DNA of 64,000 nt. Origin: Glandiceps talaboti (Eukaryota; Hemichordata; Enteropneusta; Spengelidae). Of the stretch, positions 50,791-63,420 are shown one piece after another. The translations under genes and the position numbers were made by a program. Every line of letters starts with the position of its first letter. Within the stretch, counting starts at the first letter, position 1. The notes below the pieces were generated by a model. The model ran no database searches. It worked only from the letters and a program-made list of their open reading frames with translations, and was not told the DNA's origin. The stretch is from contig NC_135559.1 of the NCBI RefSeq assembly GCF_964340395.1, forward strand, positions 3,393,501 to 3,457,500. The letters run 5' to 3'.

Positions 50791-51338
50791 CATTAAACTA
50801 AAAAACTATGGTAACTATGGCTTTTTGGACAAGCGTGCTGTATTAGGTTAATGTATGTGCCAAATTATACGGAATTTCAAGAGTGCATGATACTGCTTAA
50901 TTACTGAATATCGTTCATTATTCAAAATACTCATTAAAGGTAAATGTTGTAGCAACACACTTCATAGGACAGGTGCGTATTATTATGGTTGATATATGTA
51001 CCAAATTATATGAAATTTGAAGCTTGCATTTTTAAGATACAGCCTAGTTACCTAAAATCATTAATTATGCAAACTTTTCATTAAAACTGTAAGCCATATC
51101 AACAAACTTTATAGGACATATCCGCTTTGTTATGGTTAACGTATGTACATGTACAAAATGATATTGAAATTCAAGTATGCATTCTTATGATATATCCTAA
51201 TTACCGAAAATCATTAATCATGTAAATTAGTTATTAACACTGTAAGGTACATCAACAACTTTATAGGGCGCATAAACTTTGTTATGGTTAATGTAAATTG
51301 AAGTATGCAGTTATAAGATATAGCCTAATTACTGAAAA

Positions 51339-51385
<47 letters not shown>
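50791..51385. repeat. Diverged ~145-bp tandem block ending in a CA run
   Basis: Four related units start near 50791, 50932, 51079 and 51232 (periods about 141, 147 and 153), sharing CATTAAAACTGTAAG, ACTTTATAGGAC, TTTGTTATGGTTAA and CCTAATTACYGAAAATCAT. The fourth unit is cut by an (AC)n run at 51341-51385. The layout resembles the 36078-37200 element (diverged tandem units followed by CA) but no terminal hairpin is evident. Confidence 0.7.
51341..51385. repeat. (AC)n microsatellite
   Basis: Pure AC run of about 45 bp at the end of the diverged tandem block. Confidence 0.95.
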
Positions 51386-51386
<1 letters not shown>

Positions 51387-54300
51387 CCCCCTTTTAATAT
51401 CTCTGTACCCTTATGGGAGGTAATTATGTCATAGAAAAACTGTAAAATTATGAAAAGAGAGCAAAAAAGCCATCAAACCACACAAATCATTCCAGATAAT
51501 AGATTTTTATCTCCTCTTAGGAGTCAATAATTGGTAGCCTACCATAGTCTACTTCACCAAGTGACAGGTTTACAGCTGCCTTTATTTACAATTACCTCTT
51601 ATCATACAAGTTATTCTGACAACAGTAAGTAAAGGTTTCAGAAATGACATATTATTATACCAAACAAGTCTGCTAAATCAGACCATGCAAACACCAGCCA
51701 TCTGGTCAACATTGTCAATGAATGCTTTATCAAAGGAAAAAATCACCAATAAATTGTATGGATCATTTCATACAAAGACAAAGGGCAGATATCTATAAAT
51801 ATTCAGGCTTCCAATTTCTGTGTGGGGGGGACAATGCTTGGTCACTGTCTACAAGTGCACTTTTCCAAGACCAGTTTAAGGAACAATACATTCACAATTG
51901 TTGAAATCCATTGCAAGATTCTGTTCACCACATGTACTAAATACGTGCATGGTCTTTCTCTGCCCCCACATGTGCAGAGAATTCACTCGGGTTGTTAAAA
52001 TGCACTCCTCCCTGCCACATATTTGTAGCTGTGCATTCATTGACATCCATATGCACTATATCCTACCCAACATGTGACAACACACTCCTGGTTTTTCAAA
52101 TGCATCATTCCCTGCTCCATGTATGAAAATATAGTCACAGTTAATAACATGCACTATTCCCTGCCCCCACAAATTCAATTGTATATTCTTGCTGGTTTGA
52201 ATTTTCTCCAACCTGCATACAACCATATCTGGAAGTAGTACATATAACCCACTGACTGACAATTCAAACACACTGTTCCTTGAGGAAAACTGTCCATCCT
52301 AATACTGTTGACAAAGTCTTAAATTACTCAAATCCGAAATTTGAAGATACAAGGTGCCTGTCCCCAATTCTGATATTAACTCATTTTCTTTAAATAGTTG
52401 ACTCTTTTATTTCAAGATGGCCTCGTTCACCTTTCTGCCTTGACATCTGACAAATTCTAAAATAAATCATCTCATATAAGACATTTAATCTGTCTTGTTA
52501 CTATTCAATAACTTCTATACATCAATTCTCGGCATATAATCCATTTTATGTCAATTGCCACGATATAATAACCTTATTTTTTGATTTTTGATACCCCAAG
52601 TAACTCTTCTCAACTATTTGTTAAACTGACATGAAAGCTTAGCCAACTGTTTCACTTGTTATGAGTTTATTTATATTACTGTATAATTCTGTCAAAAGTT
52701 GCTGGTAGCTGATATGATTGGAATTTCAGCTTATGTACACAGTATATGGTTGTCGTACGATACATGTCATATGCCTGAAGAATAACCTGACACATATACA
52801 CAACTATTTGACATTTCCTCAAACTTTCATGGGTTTTTTTAAATTCAATTTTAAGTATTTCTGAGGATATTTATATTAAAAAGTCTGAAATAGTTCTAAA
52901 AATCATAAGATTTTTGTCAAATTTTACATGATATTTAGAACTTTATCAGCATCATGATATTTGGCCCAGATAAACTAGGACCTAAAAGTATATGATTATT
53001 TTCTCAAAAATTTCATTTATTTCCCTATTTTTGTGGATAATTTTGAATATTTAATATTTATTTAGATTTCATACAAAAGTAGCAGTGAACTACGATCGGT
53101 AACTACTAATTAATATCACATCATCTGTCTATGAGAAGCTATTACGCATTACTATCTGACTTTTCAAATTTTCCATATTTTTCACTTTTATGTTTTGAAT
53201 TTGGACATTTTGAATTCTCAACCACTGAATTTCACTCCATACCTTCTGATGTTAACACATTTCCATACCATTTATTTTTAGTGCTAACAGTTCTAAACAA
53301 CAGCTGTAGAATTCTCAACAAAATTTCTCATAAACAAAAGAATATTAATATTTACATTATTCTAGTTATAACTGTTTATGAATTCTTTTTTAAAAAATTT
53401 TGAAAATTTCCTACAAATACACCACAACCAAATAATTTTTCAGGGACAATTTTCATACGTTATTCACTACAGTAAAACACTTACAAGTATCTTTACGGAA
53501 ACACAAAACACAAAGAACAGTATATGACTTATTCACTACCTTTTTACTCTTACTCTCAAAGGTCATGTTGTCACTTTTACTTGATAGCAAGACATTTGAC
53601 ATCTATTTACCATTTAACCATATCTAATTCAATTATACATAATTAATTTTCATTGCTAATCAAGTTATGCTAATAGATGAGTACATGTCTATTGATAAAA
53701 TTGTGGACACTGACGAAAATATGAAACGACAGGATATATTACAGACTGTACAACTAGGGAACATCAGATTGCTAGCTAGGAGATTGAGTACCACAATGTT
53801 AGGATTGGAATGCAAACCCACAACCGTAGGACATTACCTAGTCTAGAATCCAGTCCTGTCTCACTTTTCGCCTACCACTACCAGCCCGGAAAAGTGCATG
53901 TTGATTACAAAATTTGAATCCCATGAGGTTACAAAAAGGAAAATTTGATAAACTTGCTCAATACATTTCAGACAACTGTGATAAATTAATGTATATCAAC
54001 AAGAAAGTCTCTTGATTGAAGTCCGCAAAGTATGACTAAAATTGACATGAAAACCCGGAAAAGCCACAACTTACAGAATAACTGTAAAATACATGATGAC
54101 TTGGGACTGTTGAATGCCCTACAACTCACTACTGAATGGCTGAATTAGATTGCTGAATGCCGACCGGCCTATGAATGCATTTACTGATGATAACCTATAC
54201 CTAACCCTAGGTGAACATTGACTGCATAACCTACATGACACTGAGAAATGAATTTTTAACAAGCTCAAAGATTGACAAGTGTACAAATTGAAAATATCTC

Positions 54301-54686
54301 ATGAAAGACCAGAAAGATTAGAACCATATATGAAGTAATTTTTCTTGAAAGTAATGGCTTTAGGGAAATCACTGACCTTTCCTGTGAGAACTATCGTGGC
54401 ATGGATTCATACATAGTTTATTTTTCACTCACTTACAAACCTTTACAGAATAATCCCCTATGGCTAAACAGAAATGAAGGTTTCTTTTTATAACAGAACA
54501 TTTTTTTCTTCTGAGAGATATCATTTTCCTTTCTTTGTGAAAAGTTTTTCAAAGCATTAATTCTAGAAACGTTAACATGCGAGTACAAGATATTTACAAA
54601 TTAAATTTTGCAATTTGTCGATGTCAATGCAATAAAATCTTCCTAGTGAACTGAAGTAACAATTTTTAATGTTTTTTTAGTTCCAT

Positions 54687-54835
54687 TACAGCATTATTTC
54701 ATCAGATAGGGGTAAAAATTACAGCATTATTTCATCAGATAGGGGTAAAAATTACAGCATTATTTCATCAGATTGGGATAAAAATTACAGCATTATTTCA
54801 TCAGATAGGGGTAAAAATTACAGCATTATTTCATT
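54687..54835. repeat. 33-bp minisatellite, 4.5 copies
   Basis: TACAGCATTATTTCATCAGA units at 54687, 54720, 54753, 54786 and a partial at 54819; period 33. Confidence 0.95.
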
Positions 54836-57147
54836 ATGTTTATAATAACCTAAATAACAAAACTCAGAAATTGCTGTGTCTGTCACCAAGTAATAATAAG
54901 TCATTTCAGATAGGGTTAAAATGAGGGAAATGGGAGATATTGAGATTGATAGTCATTTTGTAGGGTAAAAGTTTGAGAGCATGGGGGCCTCTAAGACTGG
55001 TAACAAGTTATTACAGAGGGGTACAACATTAGGGAAGGTGGAGGAGAGAGTGGGTTATTGACTTATTTTTGATGTGTTTGTTGAAGTTATTAGAAGGCAA
55101 TTATGCATGGTTATAGTGTTTGCCTGCCAAGTTGGGCTAAAATGCCATGTTATATAACGTAACAACAACAGTATTGTTTAAAGTCATTGTGTGTCTAAAT
55201 CGTCACATCCTACAACCAGCCACCTGCTTATTTTCCCTAGGAATCCACAATAAAGAATCAGGTATTAAACAATTCGTTCAAATGACACCCAAGAGATCTA
55301 ACCCCGACAGTAATAAAATTCTGCCTATTATTCTGGTATGAATATTTACAAGCAAACATGTGGTTGTTTTCTTTCTTTTTTCAAGACTGTTATGGAATGT
55401 CCAATTTGTAAGCTGTTATCATCCATGAGTTGGAACACGGAATGTCTGATTGTATTCTACCTTATTATCTGTGAGTCGGAGTATGTATGGATGCTTATTT
55501 CTATACTCTTATCATCCGTGAATCGGAGTGCCGGAGATAAACTTTGTATTGAATGTGTAGACTCTTGCTACGATACAATAATATGTACTCCACTTCAATC
55601 CTTTGACGTAGAATTTTCCACTGCAATGGGTTGGGAATTTGGATGTTGACACAGTCTTTATTAGTTGTAAAGTTTACATACTTGTCTTTGTGGCCACACT
55701 GTGCAGTGCAGTATATTCTGGCTCTCTTCCCATTAATTGACACACACTCAGACCTGGAACTGGTCACCTATGAAGTGTCTTTAAGTTGTAACATCGCAAC
55801 TTATTTTACATTGTTACAAATTTGTTACAAGCATTTCTTGGTCTTAAACATGGTGAGGTCAAAGGTTATGGTGGTTTCAGGCTTGAGATTTGTATACTGT
55901 CAAATTTGCAATCCTATTATGAGGCACCTATTCAACTTCAAGTCTTTTCAAAATTGAAAAGACGTACATCGGCTGTTTCAAAGAACGTGCTCACAATAGA
56001 AACGCTCAAAAAAAAGGTAGGCCCACCCAAGGATAAGTCCCTTTTTTCCAGCATACGACCTTCCACATACCTCTCTTTCTCCACTAGATTTTGACTTAAT
56101 TAGCTGTGGTACGATTGTTGGTTCAATCCAACTGTTGTTCTTGAGTTTGTGGACAGGAAAAGTAGCGGACAATGTGTTCAACGTGGCTTTCATACCAGCA
56201 CAGAATATAACCCCTAGTTGATTTGAATGCATAGAGGAGTTGTAAGACAGCTTCAGATAGAGAGCATTGCCTTTAGAATATGGTATCCTGGGTATTGTGA
56301 TGGTTCCCATTTAGAGGTATTTGTGAATCTGGTGTCTTTAGAAAGGCTTAATATGGCTGTAATGACTTGTACAGGGAGTGTGTAAGCAACACTGCTGTGC
56401 TGGACTATACACACTTCAACACAACAGTTACCGTAGTACCGAGTACAGTAACGTGAAGCTGTAAGGTTAAGGTACAAGTTCACATCAACACTAAACAAAC
56501 GTTTTCTCCCTTGAATCCATGCCAGATTTCAGACATTTCATTTCCCAGAGTTCCCAGACAACAGGATTGAATCTGAATTCCAGGTAGTCTGTAAAATATG
56601 GAATTCGTGCCACGCTATCAGCTATTACTGTTAGAAGCCTGATAGCGCTGAACAACACAGCCTAGTTTTGTCTACACTCTTATTCCAAAACACTCAAGTT
56701 TATACACTTGACCAAAAATATAGGAGGACGCCTGTATGTTTTATTCTGGAGGAATACATTCAGCCTTGATTCCAGGTTGATACACTTCAAACCTTCCTGT
56801 TTGTGTACAACTTTTTTTTTGAATTTGCACAACTTTTGACATATTTTTGGGAATCTTGGTTTTCTCTTCATGTACCACACAAATTCTCAGGACCAATAAT
56901 GTCTATGAAATAATATGTTTTAGAGAAAAGAAACTGTAAGCTATATTTGAATCGTTATATTGTTGTCCATATTTGTAGTTTATATCTTTTAATTTTTTTT
57001 ACTGTAAATCAGGTTTGTGTAGAAACTGTTGTGTTCAAAGTTAGTTATCCAGGAACAACTACTATACGTGGGGGCACCCTACTGTAATTTTTGAGTGTTA
57101 ACATTTTTTACTTTATCGCAGTTTGACAAAAAAATGTCATTCCTATA

Positions 57148-57299
57148 CAATGTGCCCTCTAAGCCAATTTGACGCACCACTGACGCACCAAAATTTGGTG
57201 TTCCCCTATCTCTTTCTATGTGGTGACTCACAAGAAAAGCCAGTTTTTATCATTTTGACTCGCAACAACAAAATTTGGCTATCATTAGAGGGCACACTG
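57148..57299. mobile_element. 152-bp hAT-type MITE with 8-bp target duplication
   Basis: The element starts CAATGTGCCCTCTAAGCC and its other end, reverse-complemented, reads CAGTGTGCCCTCTAATGA. It is bounded by the 8-bp direct repeat TTCCTATA at 57140-57147 and 57300-57307. An 8-bp target duplication and CAGTG-type ends are hallmarks of hAT elements. At 152 bp it can encode nothing and must have been moved in trans. Confidence 0.85.
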
Positions 57300-58520
57300 T
57301 TCCTATACTGTCTTTCATTACACTGATTTACAGTACATATTCAGTTTTACACTGCTTAAATAAAGTCACTGTTCTGTTTCTGATACTTTAATTCTCTATA
57401 TTTAGTACAGTCTGCTCAAAGGTTCACATAGCGTAACTCATTTTACTCTAAAAACCTGATATAATTTCACAATCTATGACATTATCGATTTCTACTTTTC
57501 TTTCATTGCTTCATGGAAAATAGCCCCATGACCAAACTTTCACATTCTTGACACTTGTCCTGTATTAGTAGGCAGCAGAACACCCACGTTCCACTCTCTA
57601 CGGATTTGTGAAATTCTTGCTAGTTCTAAACTTCGCACACGATCAGTATTGAACAGAATTTCTGTTAAACAGTCAGAGAACATACAACTTTCACCTCTGC
57701 AAAGTCTCATGACTAAACTTCTATTTTTACATTCTCAATCCCTTTTGTTGTGTTTGTAGACAAAATGTAACATGATCACTTCATCTTGTACAAAGTTTAC
57801 AACCAGTCAGCAAAATCATGATACATAATCCTTTCTACCAGATCAGACCATAACACAATCCCTCAAAAACAAAAGAGAGATAAGTACTTGGGGTATTCTC
57901 TTCCTTGGACTAATAGAAGCCTTGGCTATTTCCTCTGTGTCAATGCCATCTCATCATTATAAACTTCCAGTAGAACAATCTCATCATCACAAACTTGACA
58001 CCACAGGGCCTTCTACCCTTTGTGGTCAGCTTTAGCCATGTAAACTGTTGCAGCTAAGTTTCTACTGATTTCAAGTGGTCTAACAGACTACCACCTTATA
58101 AATTTGATGTCTTTAATGTTTCAAACTCTGGACTACTGGTAAAGTCCTGCACCAGTACAGACCCATCATCATCATCATCTTGACTGGAGAACAAAACTCT
58201 TAATCACAAACTTGACACCACCAGTACGGATGCATCACTTGGAAACCCCAGGAGGTTCTCCTTCATATATTGAAATAATCAACAGAATTCATGGGGTTTT
58301 CAACTATTCTATGCACTCAATTAGATAGCTCATTATCACATACTCCTTTCATTGACCACTTCTGGTATATCAAGGTTTATGAACCAATGTGGTGGCTCTA
58401 AGCATTCCTATGGCCTCGATGGTGATGACATACCCCAGTAGACTCAGCCCACATGTGTGTGGATGTTGTCCAACCACTATGTTTTCTCTTCCAATACTCA
58501 GTCTGCACTGCAGTTTTTGG

Positions 58521-58780
58521 AACTAATTAGGTAGCAAACAGACTTCTTGTGGCGTAGAAGGTAAATGACGCATGGTACATACATGTTCCTTTGTTGGGCT
58601 GTGTAGTTCCGTACCTCCACAATGTCCAACTACCACGCTGTCACTTCTGGCACAAGGTTTTTCAGAACTAATTAGGTAGCAGAAAGCATTCTTGTGAACA
58701 TGAGATGACACATCGGCCATACATGTACCTTTGTTGGCAAGTAAAGTTCCTTCCTTCCCATATCCCAAAACCACAGCATT
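58521..58780. repeat. 145-bp tandem duplication, 2 diverged copies
   Basis: AACTAATTAGGTAGC at 58521 recurs at 58666, and further matches follow (TTCTTGTG, CATACATGTWCCTTTGTTGG). Explains the paired peptide blocks in the minus-strand open frame at 58523-58801, which I do not call a gene. Confidence 0.8.
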
Positions 58781-61700
58781 TACCAAACTCTCAACATCCA
58801 ATTCCTTAAAATTATTTCTTCAATTCCTGGTGATGAGTACAATAAACTCAACATGTGTCTTTGCTCTCCAGTATAATTCCAACCCTCAACAACAAAAACT
58901 TTCATATGTATATGTACCTATGTAACTCCAGAGACTTGTAGTCTTACTGTCTAAACTCTCAATTTTAGGAAACGGACAGTTTGGTTAACTTGGAATGGTA
59001 ATACAATAACAACTCTCTCAATTCACAAGATGTACTCTTTCAGAATGTTACAATTGAAGACATAATTTTCACTTCATTTGCTGACCTCTCAGTTTTCAAA
59101 ATTTCAATACCCGTAACAGTGTTATTTGACAAGAAAATGTGTACTTCATATCATATCAGTGAACTGACCACACAATAAGCCAAAACATAAAATGTTTGAG
59201 TGAAAACTGAATTCCTCGCCTAGAGACTTTGTCTTGGTGTTAACTATATACAGTTCTATACACCTACTCTAAAAGCTATCCACGGCTTCCCACATCTCAT
59301 CACACAGTAAGAGATTCAGTCCTGGATAGCCTATAGTGCATACAAAATGTATACGCCACGCTGTAACTGGCGTTCTATCTACATATATTGATGTGAAAGA
59401 GCTATGACCACCAGGACAAGTCTCTGTGGTAGTGAGAACCATGAAAATTATTTTTTTTTACAGTATTTGGTTGTTTTTATGCAAGCTAGGCTGGTAAAAG
59501 ATAAACCAAGTCAGATACAACTCATATATATCAACACCTGTTGAATCACTATCTGTAAACGTTAACCAATTCTACTTCATTTCTGACACGAACAATTTCA
59601 CATATTCAACTATCGAACATCCAAATAATACCTTGCATAATTTCATACAAACTAAAGGCCTTTTTCTATTTATTTATTTTTTTGAAAACATCTTGTGTAA
59701 GTTTTGTTATTTGACATAATGCTATGCTATCAATTTAAATACCACCGGTAATCTCCGAACCCAATCTAACTGATAGTAACCAACCTAAAGTGACCCCTTC
59801 ATGTTTCCGCTCAAATAACGTGAAAATTTTTTTTTTTAAATAAACATTTCTGAACATTTTTGTGCAATTTCATATAATTTTGTCTCATAAATAACATTCA
59901 ATATTTGTTCATTCATTTCTGTATAAAGAAACTAAAATATTGCGAAAATCATCAGCCTGCCAGTGCGCCACACATCACCTAACTAAGGGTCAAGAACTAA
60001 CATCAACAAATTTCAGTGACCATAGCACAGATCACTACAGGCTGACATTTTTCATTCTGATTATTCACATACTAAAACTGTATACAAAATCAAAATTTAA
60101 GTATTCTTTTAGTTCAACAGTACATCGAGTACAAAAATGGTTTGCATCTTCAACTAGTTTCATACCTCAGCTGAAGTTTTCAAGAAGCTGAACTCAGTAG
60201 TACTAATAAATTCCATTGTACTAAATTTCATTACAAATATGTATTAGGCTTACTACTGGTAGTCCATCCTGCAGACAGTAAATTTGGACTCCATTCTGAT
60301 ACCCTAACCCTAACTGATGTAGAGGGACAACATCGGATTTGAGTCAACTTACTTTGTCTGCACACAGAGTTGTCTTACTACTAATAGTAAGAAAATAACA
60401 TCTTCAAACATTTCTTGATGCAAATATCTTTCAACTTGACCTGTTACTGTGTCTTTCAACTTGACCTGTTACAGTGTTTTTACACATGGCGGAACAGTAA
60501 GTAAATGTGACTTGATTTTGCTGTGATGTTGTTATAAGAGGCAAACAACTGTAAGACTGAGAGACATCCAATTCACAAAATTTAACTGGTTTTCCAATGG
60601 CCTCCTAAAAACGTAATTGTTATTGTCCAATACCTGGGAGTGATTCCGGACAGGAAGTACTATCTAGCAGTCAGCTGTTTGACACTACTTTCTACCTAAT
60701 GTCATGTCTAATATAAGCAAGTCACCCATTGCTTAATAAGCAGTCATTTTGTATCGTTTTAATAACGTACACCACTAAAAAGTCATCACTTTTTTACTTA
60801 AAATTCTATGCAAAATTGACAAATTTTGACCAATATCTTGCTTGTTGCAGATATTTTACTAAAATTTCAATAAAAATCCAAAAAGGTTACAGTTTTGAAA
60901 ATTTAATTAGTTTGTGAAAGAAATGCCAGTCCAGTCAGTTAGTATATTTTCTCAATCACTGTTTATACTTCTAAGCTTTGTTTTCACAGCTTCTAACCAT
61001 CAAAGATTCTCTCATTTTCTGCTTGACTGAATACCAAGATATTACCATGGTGATACAATAGTCCATTATTATACAACCTACAAACCTTTTAATCTGAGAT
61101 TTACATGCAACTTAAAATAGCCACGCTTTCTACAAGAGGCTCCTAAAGAACAAATAAAAATTCCAGACAACTACTTGAGTACAGCTTTTTTAAAGAGAAA
61201 ATTCAAAAGAAAACCACAACTATGTGACTCATATGTGACAAAACTTGCTGCAAAAGCAAAGTTCAACCATATTATGGTAAGTCCAACAAAGAGACAAACG
61301 TAAGGAGAAGGTAGAATGTTTTCCATTGCTAATTTCAGTCACTAATTTCAAGTCAGGAACTGCAACTGTCGAATCATAGCATAAGTTAGGTTTGCAATAC
61401 CAAAATGTTTTGATTTTTAAAAATAAGGTATCTATCGTAAATGGTCGATAAAAATCAAAATTCCAAGAATTTGTGGATAGAACTTTGTCCACAATCAAAT
61501 TAAAAAGTTAATTCATTAGCCAAAGGAAGCCAAGAAAGTGCATATATGCAAATAAGATATTGTCTTTTGTAATTTACATAACACATAGGACTAATTAGTC
61601 ATTGTTTTCCTTAAAATAACAACAACTAAAAACAAAAGAATTCCCCATGTCTGAGTTTTTTGGGGGAGATGTAGACATTAACACCTTCAAATCTAGAAGT

Positions 61701-63051
61701 ATAACAATGGAGAACAAAGAAGAAACCATGTACATTACAAATTACAATGAGATTGGTGGCTAACATTCCTGTATGCAAAGTCACCAATTTAAGAACAATA
61801 TAGTTGTTGTACAATATCTCATGGCTCTCAATAATGGATAAATAATTTGATAGGATAACCACATGTACATCTTGAAGTAGAGAAAATGACTGAATTATCA
61901 TTTGTATTTAAGATGTCAAAAGTAATTCTGAGATATAATTTCAGATGGCAAGTAACTCCAGAAACAACTTTTTCTTGTATGATAATTGTAATGTCTAAAG
62001 ACTGAAAGATGAGACCAAATAAACTATAATACTGGTAAAATCTAGCGGTTTTTCAACTGCAACATTGTACCTGTGGCACGGATGTATTACAAGTAGGTGA
62101 CAAAACACTGCTTCTATTGTCCAAAACTGTTGTCAAGGCAATAAAACTATCTATCATAACCCACCTGGACTAACTTAGATGATAAATGTGACGATAAACT
62201 ACCAAAGGTGAACGAGGCGTGTCGCCAGGTGGACCCCGAATCGTCGCCAGTTATCACATAAATTATCGCACAATTTGACCACAATATTAACTGGCTGAAC
62301 TGGTGCGGTGACGCCATCGCCTGCATCACAGTATTCCACATTTCTACACAGCTTTATTAGAATCTTTGATTCGGGTTTCTTTTCATAATGAAAATTAAAA
62401 CCAGTGGTGTCTACTGGAGCGTAGTGCTCACACTTCGATGGTTTTTTATTGACATTCTTTTGCCAAAACAAACAATGAAAACCACTTGGAATTACTTTTC
62501 TTTTCAGAACCAGCCTTCGCTGAATAATCTTTCCTCACGATGTGCGATTTCAACAAAATGACCTCGATGCACTCTTCCACATCAAACACTATCCTAATAT
62601 ATCAATACACGTTGATTTGATTCGTGGGTTAGAAGCCGATTACGAACATTCGCGTCCCTCACTCCTGGAAGAGTTTGATTTGCGTTACTTTTAATTCACA
62701 TAACATTTATATTGACAAACGTGCACTGGTTAAAACGCGTTTTACTTCTTAGGTCAAATACATACACTCCAATGGGTTTTCCAACCTCTCAAGTCTCATT
62801 AGTGAACCATGCCCGGCTTTCTACATCTTGTGTGATTCATTTCCCCTGCTCACATTCAACTCAACGTAACAATAAGACAGCAAAGATTTTTTACGCATAA
62901 CTACCTCCGAATTTGTTCAGCCCAATCCTAATTTTCTTAAAGTAGAAACCACTCGCTCATGATGGCATATACATCAAACCGAATAACACAATAAACATCT
63001 GACGTGGGTTTGTTTTCAACTCAATCAGTGTTAACAGTTAAGGATACTCAC

Positions 63052-63217
63052 CCGAAATTGCTTCTTTGGGGCAACCCTCTGTACTGTACCCTATTTGTTG
63101 GTACGCTTCTATAACTTTAATGCACCCCATCTTTTTTGAAGTCGCAAAAGTGTAGTCTACAATGCTAGATAGAAACGCTAGAAGTCCCAAAGTCCATAGG
63201 TAGCTTATGTTCGCCAT
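63052..63217 (-). CDS. GPC4/6: Glypican exon 1: start codon, signal peptide, first conserved Cys
   Basis: The exon encodes 55 codons plus one base. The ATG at 63217-63215 has a good initiation context (G at -3, G at +4). Residues 1-26 form a signal peptide: a short polar start, a hydrophobic core (WTLGLLAFLSSIV) and a likely cleavage after TFA at residue 26. Cys32 in KKMGC matches the first conserved glypican cysteine. A second cysteine, near residue 49 in STEGCP, is not one I recognise as part of the usual 14 and may be lineage-specific. The exon ends after a single G of a split codon at the donor GTGAGT (63051-63046), so the following intron is phase 1. The upstream start was chosen because no other in-frame ATG precedes a signal peptide and because the reading joins cleanly to exon 2 (IS-G-EHLQIC). 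Confidence 0.93.
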
Positions 63218-63420
63218 TGCTCAAACGAGTCCGCTATAATGTACACACACAAAAATACACACACTCAACGCACGTTCGGAACTCCGCTAACGTGATGACC
63301 TCTCCCACGACAACCGAAAATCTGGCGATTTCTCCGTCGATATGGTACACTGACGCGACGCTTAGGTATTAATCCTGCACTTGGATGAATAATCGCACTT
63401 TCTGTGTGTAGGAAACATGG
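63218..63420 (-). promoter_or_regulatory. Putative 5' UTR / CpG-rich promoter-proximal region of the glypican gene
   Basis: This stretch lies directly upstream of the start codon. Between about 63260 and 63370 I count about 13 CpG dinucleotides in roughly 100 bases, against a CpG-poor AT-rich background, as expected for an unmethylated promoter. No convincing TATA box at a normal distance is seen; an ATTATAG string about 20 bases upstream of the ATG is too close to the start codon unless the leader is very short. The transcription start cannot be placed from sequence alone. Confidence 0.4.

Larger units (their letters stand above)
46669..63051 (-). other. Glypican intron 1 (16,383 bp)
   Basis: Phase-1 GT-AG intron. 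It holds the pogo-like TIR element (48701-50207), a tandem block with a CA run (50791-51385), a hAT MITE (57148-57299), minisatellites at 46976-47205, 48113-48303 and 54687-54835, a 145-bp duplication at 58521-58780 and a 28-bp doublet near 60430-60480. The remaining stretches (roughly 51400-54600, 54900-57100 and 58800-62100) are AT-rich unique-looking sequence in which I recognise no gene. A cysteine-containing open frame at 62199-62471 is discussed as a finding. Confidence 0.9.
1..63217 (-). other. GPC4/6: Glypican gene (GPC4/6 subfamily), 5' portion, exons 1-5
   Basis: This is the only gene I can support. Five exons on the minus strand splice into one reading frame of 338 codons (1,014 bp). 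It begins with a signal peptide and runs through most of the glypican N-terminal cysteine-rich globular domain. Glypicans are GPI-anchored heparan sulfate proteoglycans of the outer cell surface that modulate Wnt, Hedgehog, BMP and FGF signalling (family knowledge). The exon 5 motifs [14 protein letters not shown] and [13 protein letters not shown] and the exon 4 motif [16 protein letters not shown] place it with GPC4/GPC6 and Dally-like rather than GPC3/5. Eleven of the 14 conserved cysteines are present. The C-terminal part (last three cysteines, protease site, SGxG heparan sulfate sites, GPI signal) was not found and must lie beyond position 1. All introns are GT-AG with phases 1, 1, 0, 1, 0. 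Confidence 0.96.

Noticed and set aside
55978-56498. Two overlapping minus-strand open frames (110 and 81 codons), considered as a nested gene or frameshifted pseudogene
   Set aside because: The frames overlap in different phases without a shared homologue that I can recognise and without convincing splice sites; left unannotated.
58523-58801. 92-codon minus-strand open frame with paired cysteine blocks
   Set aside because: The pairing comes from a 145-bp DNA duplication; 145 is not a multiple of three and no family is recognised.
60300-60320. Telomere-like ACCCTAACCCTAACTG
   Set aside because: Two units only, expected occasionally by chance.
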